A program made the position numbers and the translations under genes. Positions 57,143-64,000 of a stretch of DNA of 64,000 nt are shown piece by piece (the stretch's first letter is position 1; the number at the start of each line of letters is the position of its first letter). Below the pieces are notes generated by a model. It was not told the origin of the DNA. It ran no database searches and saw nothing but the letters and a program-made list of their open reading frames with translations. Source of the DNA: Loripinus fragilis (taxonomy: Eukaryota > Mollusca > Bivalvia > Lucinida > Lucinidae). The DNA is taken from NCBI GenBank assembly GCA_964019695.1, contig OZ026516.1:101618368-101682367 (forward strand). Direction: 5' to 3'.

Positions 57143-57316
57143 GCGCAGTGCTTGACTTGAGACTGAGGGGCCCCCGGTTCGAGCCTCACTGGCGTCACTG
57201 CGTTGTGGTCTTTGAGCAAGACACATTTATCCTAGCTTAGTACTGGTTCAACCCAGGAAGACCGGTCCCTGAATAACTGAAAGATTGTTGATGGGACGTA
57301 AAGAATCAAATCAATC
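57143..57316 (+). mobile_element. tRNA-derived SINE, A-box-deleted copy
   Basis: Shares the head (GCGCAGTG), B box (CGGTTCGAGCCTC), body (GTCACTGCGTTGTGGTC, TTGAGCAAGACACATTTATC, TAGTACTGGTTCAACCCAGG, GAAAGATTGTTGATGGG) and tail with 10541-10740. The 16 bp carrying the A box are missing precisely between two AGTG repeats. It is probably transcriptionally dead. Confidence 0.85.
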
Positions 57317-59670
57317 ATTCGATGGCACAATTTATTTTCTACGGACAATATATCTGAACTCGGCAGGATAAGGGTTGAATAGGGAAAGACCCTCAAGTAC
57401 TAACCTTAGGCAGTAACTGCTCTCACGCAGAGAACAAGACCACTTGCCAGGAGAAGTCAAGGATTCTTTTTTTCTAAAGTGCAAACAGCTTATTCTGTCA
57501 GTTCATTCATAAAATTATTGAGCAATGTCACTTAAAGTTCCCATTAAAGGTATACAATCATATGAAACCTGTATAAAACCACTGTCTTCACTTCTTCTCA
57601 AAATTGCGAAAAAAGAAAAGCATTCTATAACAAGATTATTTTTTAAAATTTTAGTGGACTCCTTTATTTTCTTTTTTCTTTATGTTGCATAAAGTACTCT
57701 GACTCAGAAGTTGATATTTTCATGGTGTTGAGCAAAATAACTATTATTTGCTTTTATACCACCCTTACCAACTTTAGCACAAACTATCTCACGATGTGTA
57801 AGGTCTACGCTAATGTAGTTGGTATAAAATAGTTAAATCATGTTTGTCCACCTGTAACTAAGATAATCCACTCGCTAAAGCTCGTAGATTATCTCCACGT
57901 ACAGGCCATGGTATAACTATTAGGTTAAGAACCTGACTTTAACATAACACAAACACATTTTTAAGTTTATTAACATATAAAAGCCAAAAATATTGTCTAG
58001 TTATTATTCTTTTTATCTGAAAGTCTGGGTACTTTCATTCTGGGACGTCAAACCAATAAAATCTACAGCAATATTCGTAAATGAATGTAGAAATTGTGCA
58101 GGTGTTAGCAATTTAAGAAAAAAATCAACCTTCAACTTAAATCCTTACATAATAATTGAGCAATTTCACATAAAAAGAAAGATTAAAATTTCTTTACATA
58201 AAAACGGAAATGATTTTTATAAAACTTTGGGCTTACGTTTCGGTCAAAACATGAATGATTGAACATTTTGTACCCAAATGTTAGCTGAAGTGAGATGCAA
58301 CATTTTTGATGACCACAGCAAACCTATGAAGGTGTTTCTTGACATACATAAATACCATTTTAGCGTGAGGTGCTAGAGTTGCCTGCCACTGATAAAATGA
58401 TACTAGTTGACACACTAATGACAGTATTAGATATATATCGGTAATAAATAGTAAAGATCAGCGGAGACATCCCATAATGCCTCAGTATCAGATGAAACCT
58501 CAACAGGTGGTGTCGAGAAATATTTTAGACATTTCACAGCGATAAGTGATCAATTAGAGGGCTTTTTTCCATCAATAATTGATTGGTTGCTTTTTTTTGA
58601 TACTGTTACTGTGTATGTAATGCTCTCACACCATGTGTAGGTATTATTGAACTTTTTGGTTACTGTAAAGGCGGCACCTCATGAATGCGTAATTAGGACT
58701 GGTCTACCTTAGACATAGGTAAAAGCTGAAAACGAGGCACGCTGGTTTTATTAAACAGTAACTGTATCATCTTGGGCCATTACCTCAGTATAGACGCAAA
58801 ACACATTATTTAGTCCTTAAAATGCCAGCAAACTAACTGCATCTAAAAAAGCATAGTGACAGACATTGTGGACCCAGATCAGACTGCTCCTACAGGAGCA
58901 GTCTGATCTGGGTCCACACTATTTGTCTATGAGGCTTCAAATATTCAGTGGAGGACAAAAACATTCATTTTGTGATTATGCGCTTTAAGGGTTAATAAAA
59001 TAATGTGATTTCAGTGTGTATACAGTTAGGATTTTCCTGAAATGCATGTACGTTTGCCAGGCCCAACAACTTATTAATTTTTCACCAAATTATAAATAGA
59101 ACCTGATTTCCCTAGTTTAGCAAATGAAATAGTCGAACCACGCCCAGATATGAATATTAAAGTTGCCGCCTTAACAGTGAGCGAAAAGTTCAATTACATA
59201 TTCATCTACCTATGTCCTGCCTAATTAATCAACTTCTGATTAATAACCAATGGGACCGACTGATAGATTAGATCTATATTTATGTAGCCACATATGTGGT
59301 CCTGCCAACAACCAAAATGGGAATTCAGAATGCTACTTTATGCATATATTATCCATGAGGCCAGGGTCAAAAGTTTTGTCAAAATCAGCAAACTGGCCTA
59401 AAGAAACAAGTAATGTTAATCAGCCCCAAGCTTCAAGGTATAAAGCCAAGGTGGCTTTTATCCTCAGCACTTTCATTCCCAAAACATGAACAGTTCAGTA
59501 TGTGCCTATAGAAGACAAAAAAACAACAACATCCACATACACTTTGAGGATATTATTGCTGCCCTTTAATCCAGAGCAGCATTTTCTCTGCATTAATGCT
59601 GTCCCAACAATTTCCAAATCAGATACCCCCTTGTATGAGTGTTGCACTTACCTTTTTAAAAACGTGTTGC
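57317..59670. other. No recognised gene; one perfect hairpin
   Basis: At 58868-58917 GTGGACCCAGATCAGACTGC, TCCT is followed after AC by its exact complement: a 24-bp perfect stem, the least diverged hairpin of the window. Nothing else recognised; frames at 57993-58262 and 59250-59489 have no domain. Confidence 0.55.
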
Positions 59671-59720
59671 TTGATGGCTACCCTAACTTATTCCATATCA
59701 AGTAGAATCATTGCCCTTAC

Positions 59721-59852
59721 CTTATCCAATTCAGCTCTTTCCCTGTATAATAGTTGTTCTAGCTCTTGCTCTTGTTTGTTCACAGTGGCGAGTTCCTTCT
59801 TCACTATGGCAGCGTTATGACGTTTCATCTCCTGTAACTGCTGTCGTAATCT
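59721..59852 (-). pseudogene. Tandem partial copy of the coiled-coil exon
   Basis: A copy of 59964-60095 displaced by 243 bp, on the same strand. It still reads openly (QQLQEMKRHNAAIVKKELAT, VNKQEQELEQLLYRERAELD, K) and keeps a donor (AAG then GTAAGG). The downstream flank (TTGATGGCTACCCTAACTTA, CCATATCAAGTAGAAT) is duplicated too. It lacks codons 1-31 and a start; its upstream side runs into a fold-back (59821-59895). Whether it is ever used as an exon cannot be told; no polypyrimidine tract or good acceptor precedes it. Confidence 0.8.
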
Positions 59853-59895
59853 ACATAATATGTAGATTACAACAGCAGTTTCAGGAGATGAAACG
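59821..59895. repeat. 35-bp fold-back at the edge of the duplicated exon
   Basis: CGTTTCATCTCCTGTAACTG, CTGTCGTAATCTACA, a 5-nt loop TAATA, then TGTAGATTACAACAGCAGTT, TCAGGAGATGAAACG. 33 of 35 positions pair. The left arm is exon sequence, so this is an inverted copy of the exon piece. Confidence 0.9.
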
Positions 59896-59963
59896 TTGAA
59901 ACTCTGCCTCTGTTTGATGGCTACCCTAACTTAATCCATATCAAGTAGAATTGTTGCCCCTAC

Positions 59964-60188
59964 CTTATCCAATTCAGCTTTTTCCCTGTATAAAAGTTGT
60001 TCCAGCTCTTGCTCTTGTTTGTTCACGGTGGCGAGTTCTTTCTTCACTATGGCAGCGTTACGACGTTTCATCTCCTGCAACTGCTGTTGTACTCTACGTA
60101 CATTCTGTTCCTGTTTCTGGCGAGCATATTCGGCATTTCGAACCTTGGCGTAGAGATTCTGTTCACTATCTTCTCCTTTTGTTACCAT
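59964..60188 (-). CDS. Coiled-coil protein, first coding exon (75 codons)
   Basis: The ATG at 60188 has a good context (AAGAAAATGG: A at -3, G at +4). The frame stays open for exactly 75 codons to ...GAATTGGATAAG, followed by GTAGGG, a donor in phase 0. The product begins MVTKGEDSEQNLYAKV and continues as a strongly charged helix (RQKQEQNVRRVQQQLQEM, KRRNAAIVKKELATVNKQEQ, ELEQLLYREKAELDK) with heptad-like spacing, so a coiled coil from about residue 10 to 75. There is no signal peptide; cytoplasmic, cytoskeletal or ciliary location is a guess. I do not recognise the family. No later exon was found. Codon use is balanced, and conservation between this exon and its tandem copy (mostly third-position changes) argues for real coding sequence. 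Confidence 0.7.
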
Positions 60189-60316
60189 TTTCTTGAAAAA
60201 AAGACGAACGTTTCAGATAATAGACTACAAAAAGTGCCCTGACAGGAGGAGGGGGGTATAATTAACCTGCTGCAGCAGATGACATCAGCAGCTGACATTT
60301 TCAGAGATACTAAATG

Positions 60317-60768
60317 CAAGGTGGCCAATCACATGGTCTGCCTGATTAGGTTCACGGACTTTACGAACCAGTAATTGGACATCACAGGTAAGGAAAATCG
60401 TTCATAACTTTCGTTATGCTAAGTCGAATTTCATGCGGTTAAGTGCAAAAAAACCCTCATATTTTTCTGCACAAAACCGTGTAAAAGTTTCTCCTGGGTT
60501 TGCTGCAGTTTTCCAAATTACTTCGACCAACTGAAGTGTGTACCCAATTGCGGAGAATTTTCTGTTTTTTCTTCAGTTGGTTGAGGTAATCTGGGAAACT
60601 ACAGTAAACAGAGGAGAAACTTTGACACAGCCTTGTGCAGAAAAATATGAGGGGGATTTGCATTTTACCGTATGAAATTTGAATTAGTATAACGAAAGTT
60701 ATGAATTATTTGACTGGGTCAAGAAATCCGTGAACCCAATCATGCTGACCAAGTGATTGGCCACCTTG
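60317..60768. mobile_element. 450-bp fold-back element with CAAGGTGGCC...GGCCACCTTG ends
   Basis: CAAGGTGGCCAATCACATGG, TCAGCCT-type left arm and TCATGCTGACCAAGTGATTG, GCCACCTTG right arm. Inner paired blocks: GGTTCACGGACTT / AATCCGTGAACCC, TTCATAACTTTCGTTAT / ATAACGAAAGTTATGAA, CCTCATATTTTTCTGCACAA / TTGTGCAGAAAAATATGAGG, AACTGAAG / CTTCAGTT. Nearly the whole length pairs. It lies just upstream of the coiled-coil gene start. Confidence 0.87.
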
Positions 60769-61562
60769 AAATGGTTAAAGAGCTATGTTATGTTTTTGGC
60801 CATAACTAGAAATGATGAGCATGTAGATGATTACATGTATCTATCATGCAGCAAAGCTTTAACTTTTCTCAGCAGAGTTTCATGAAGTAAGTGACATTTT
60901 ATCCTGACAGGGCTCAAATCAATAAAAATCGCACAAATTGTCACCAGTGGCAATTATCAAGTTAACATTCAAGATTTTATCGTTCTGCTATCAATTTACA
61001 AAACTTTTATGAGACACAAAAAATGGTAAAACTTAAAATCTCTTAAGAAGAAATGTTTCATCTCATATTTCCCTTTCAAGATTAATATAACTGTCCACCT
61101 GAGCTAAAAATCGCTGAATTGCATTTAGATGGGTTTTGGTTGTCCTGAATGCAATGTCGTTTAGCCATCAACATTACAATATTTTTCTGTCACAGAAGGT
61201 TGCTTTTAGAGTCGGCGGATAAAATAAAAAAATAATTTAAGAAATTAAAAAAAAATTCTACTTTCCGGAAAATTACAGTAGGAGGGTTTGTAAATCAACT
61301 AATAAACAATTCTGGCCTTATGGCTTTGGAGTTAAAATGTGTTTGTAATGTCCTCCTTACCAACAATACTTCATGCAGATAAAGTTGCTACCCTGATGCT
61401 GTTGGCACTCAAGTCTTGCATACTCCCATACTAAGTGGCCAGTATGGATATGTGTTGCCATAAAGCCTAAGATTCACTTATCAATTTTTTTACGTGAAAA
61501 GATGATAAACTTGTCATATTCTGATGTACTTGTCTGCTGCAATTTTTTGTTTCAACAGTTTG
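60769..61562. other. No recognised feature
   Basis: AT-rich sequence without recognisable gene or repeat. Confidence 0.45.
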
Positions 61563-61640
61563 ACTTTAACTTGCATGCAAACAGTATGGACCCAGATCAG
61601 ACTGCTCCGTCTGACCGGGTCCAAACTGTTTGCAAAAGAG
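61563..61640 (+). repeat. GATCAGACTGC hairpin of family A type
   Basis: GCATGCAAACAGTATGGACC, CAGATCAGACTGCTCC, GTCTGACCGGGTCCAAACTG, TTTGC. The right arm has lost a few bases. Resembles the perfect hairpin at 58868-58917. Confidence 0.7.
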
Positions 61641-61860
61641 ACTCCAAAAATAGGACTTTAGTTGTGAAGGGCAGTGAAAGTGTTAAGCACAGAGTTACTG
61701 TAACCCCACAAAATATGGGCCTCGTCATGACAAAACCTGTCTTTGGGTTTTCCCACAACGCGAGATTCAAACCAGTCTCCTCGGCTACAGAGACTAGCTA
61801 GAAAATTGAAATTTCACCTGTAGCAATTTTACATATATTACTTTCCAAAAAGCAAATAAC

Positions 61861-61956
61861 AAAGGCGCTGATCAGACTGCGCAAATGCGAAGGCTGGTCT
61901 GCGCCTATGTTGTGTGCAAACCCCGAAGACAGGCTTTCTCACATTGCAGCCCATAT
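61861..61956. repeat. Dispersed repeat with GCGCAGACCAGCC core
   Basis: GGCGCTGATCAGACTGCGCA, AATGCGAAGGCTGGTCTGCG, CCCCGAAGACAGGCTTTCTC, GCAGCCCATAT: colinear with 2669-2867 but without its longer middle. Confidence 0.65.
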
Positions 61957-62021
61957 GTAACTGGCCACTAATTAACCTTTGATACTATTATTAGGCATTC
62001 AAATTTGAAGGTCTCTATATA

Positions 62022-63057
62022 CAGTCGAATCTCTTAAATTCAACTACTCGGGACTGAAGGTTTTATTTCAAATTATCAGTAGTTCAAATTATAGGGAGGT
62101 AGACATAAATATATATAACGCCAGTTTTGGGCACGTAAATGAAACGTCTCAAGGAGGCGTTTCTTTTATGCACCCAAAACCTATTTTATTATAGACAGTT
62201 ATATCAAAAATAGATCATAAATAGGCCCTATTCTCTGAATCCAGTGTGTCCCAAATCTATTTCAAATAAGCGAGTATTTAAAAAAATCGAAGTTCAAAAT
62301 TTTCAAGGTTTTACTTAGACTTATAAATTCTGATGAGATATGATTTTCCATTCATATATGAGTGCAGATCTGAGAAAAGGGTCCTTTAGGACATAACAGA
62401 CATTTGCAAAACACATAAAATGAGGAAATTTCACATGCCTTTATATTTCTAAAGCTTGATGTCATTAGAGTAGCAAATGTTTCTGATTATGTTTAAGTTT
62501 TGTATGCTGCATGTTGCCGTGGTCACTTTAATTGCCTATAAAACAACTTAGAAAGCATAAATTCATACATTTTCATTTGCATTTACTTCATAACATAGAG
62601 AAAGCTTGTGAATACATTATATTTGTTAGATGTTTATACGAGTCAAAAATAACCAACAAGCAACTGGAGACCAGCACTCTGACGTCATATCAGGTTTAAC
62701 ATTCTTCTTGATGTCACATTCCAATCCGGACTACATATGTTGCTTCAAACCTCCATATATTTGTCAATATCCAAGATAACTCCTTCAAATTTTCAGGAAA
62801 TGCTCTTAAAAGATAGTACATTAAAGCGGCAACATTAGCTAGATTTTTTATGAACACAACCATAAGGTACCTTTTGTCATATCCTGTCTCATATATATTA
62901 TTTATTCATATTGAACTAAACTTAAATACTTTATCTAGATGTTCGAATCAGCATAAATTAAAATTGTGGACTGGAATGTTAGCATAAGATAAGATGTTGG
63001 TCTGGATTCATAGGGGCAATATCAACATCTACGACTGATGCAGTCTAGGTTTTACTG
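62022..63057. mobile_element. Possible pogo/Tigger-like element, 1 kb
   Basis: Left end CAGTCGAATCTCTTAAATTC, AACTACTCGGGACTGAAGG, with TA before it; right end TCTAGGTTTTACTG, with TA after it. CAGTNNAANCT ends of this kind mark pogo-type elements, but the two ends share only about 12 positions, so they might belong to two different insertions. The interior holds a family D hairpin (62124-62180) and the 62930-63060 repeat. No transposase. Confidence 0.4.
62124..62180. repeat. Family D hairpin core
   Basis: GTTTTGGGCACGTAAATGAA, ACGTCTCAAGGAGGCGTTTC, TTTTATGCACCCAAAAC: paired arms of about 25 bp. Confidence 0.7.
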
Positions 63058-63651
63058 TATGGAAAAGTTCAAGAAAGTGGTCGAGTCTTAAAATGTGTAA
63101 CAGGAAGTCCTCATTTTGAGTATGTCATATTGTCATAAAATTTATTGGATTGAAATATCAAGTCACAGTCACCTGTCAACCTAGCCGATCATAAACAATG
63201 CCTCAATATGAACTGATAATCTTAAACATTTCTATAATTTGACTTGTCCATTGAGTTTCCTTCATGTCCGTGAAATTTGAAGGCGGGAGATAAATTTTGA
63301 TGCATAGGGCTTGGGTGGTCTACTTATTAAGTTGCTTTATCTAAATAATTGAGTTCGAACACTTGTATAAAAGATCCTCATTTTCCAATTTGACTCCCGT
63401 TTCACCTATTAATTCATATTTTGTAACTTTGTGATTGCTCATAAATTATAATATTTATGCCCAAGCCCACAGATTAAAATTGACTAGTCCTGTATACATT
63501 TTTTTCTTGTATAAATTAGGCTTAATTTAGCTTCTGTGCATTTGAATGAAGTTGACAAAATTGAATTGCATTTGACTTTCATAAAATCTGGCATACATCT
63601 GATAGCATGTTGCTATCCACTAAGCAGAAAATTCAGTTATAATGCGATTAA

Positions 63652-63856
63652 CTCTTTGCATGTTGGGTAATTTTTCAAAATATTTTGTCTTCCTGCTGAT
63701 TTTTTTTCAAAATTAATGTTTTCAAAAAATTATTTCAAGAATACCATCAGAGTGTCAAACAGTTTGAATCCAGATCTGGCCCGACATTTGTCAGGCCTGA
63801 TCTGGGTCCAAACAGTTTGCAAAGTTTATCAGCAGAAGACAGCAACAGGAGAAGAG
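63652..63856 (+). mobile_element. Family A palindromic MITE, complete, TTAA on both sides
   Basis: TTAA at 63648-63651 and 63857-63860 encloses CTCTTTGCATGTTGGGTAAT ... AACAGGAGAAGAG (205 bp), with the CAGATCTGGCCCGACATTTG / TCAGGCCTGATCTGGGTCC hairpin. Second independent case of TTAA boundaries for the family. Confidence 0.9.
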
Positions 63857-63951
63857 TTAATTCTATGCACTGTGTCCCTATTGACATTCATCTTTAGCTG
63901 TATAAAAATGGTTATTTTAAGGGATATAATTATAATTCCTTTTCCAAATCA

Positions 63952-64000
63952 TAGGTTTATATAAACACAATTTTTGAGCATAAAATTGTTAGCATTTTCA
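63952..64000 (-). mobile_element. Family D MITE cut by the window end
   Basis: GGTTTATATAAACACAATTT, TTGAGCATAAAATTGTTAGC, ATTTTCA is the same start as the 12001-12118 copy. Confidence 0.6.

Overview
This window looks like gene-poor, repeat-dense nuclear DNA of an invertebrate animal, most likely a bivalve mollusc. That reading rests on a eukaryotic tRNA-Ile(AAU) gene without an encoded CCA end, GT-type splice donors after short coding exons, a tRNA-derived SINE, LINE and Penelope-like retroelement remnants, microsatellites, and a very high density of palindromic (fold-back) elements like those I know from clam genomes. The phylum call is inference. No bacterial operons, phage or CRISPR are visible.

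Host genes are few. (1) 15590-15866, minus strand: a first coding exon with a signal peptide and the start of a BMP/TGF-beta-type prodomain, ending at a consensus splice donor; no other exon was recognised. (2) 59964-60188, minus strand: a 75-codon first exon encoding a charged coiled coil; about two thirds of it is repeated in tandem at 59721-59852, and that copy runs into a 35-bp fold-back. (3) 18730-18803, plus strand: an intact-looking tRNA-Ile(AAU).

The largest element is a degraded Penelope-like retroelement on the minus strand, about 29363-33480. Its domain order is Cys-rich finger and GIY-YIG nuclease first, then a linker with a CxC-type motif, then reverse transcriptase (motifs A, B, C). 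That is the permuted order of the Naiad-type Penelope-like elements. Six in-frame TGA codons interrupt the readable frame, two of them where I expect Cys (one in the CxC motif). This may reflect selenocysteine use, which I recall being reported for clam Naiads, although TAG, TAA and frameshifts show that this copy is dead. Fragments of its 3' region recur at 4484-4600 and 21994-22046.

Remaining layout: 1-20 kb, scattered MITEs, one SINE, the BMP-like exon and the tRNA. 20-24 kb, a nested set: tandem repeat, then a 3.47-kb TA-flanked inverted-repeat element, then a 568-bp CAG/CTG-ended element, then a retroelement fragment. 25-28.2 kb, a TTG microsatellite and a satellite whose 97-bp unit is a 63-bp monomer plus a 34-bp partial monomer, split by an (AT) run. 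29-33.5 kb, the Penelope-like element. 35-42 kb, MITEs plus 72-, 41- and 42-bp minisatellites. 42-51 kb, many copies of a TTAA-flanked palindromic MITE family, one split by a 782-bp element. 50-56 kb, three fragments of one LINE family. 56-64 kb, an A-box-deleted SINE, the coiled-coil exon and more fold-back elements. The genes show no joint pathway; the window mainly records layered transposition.
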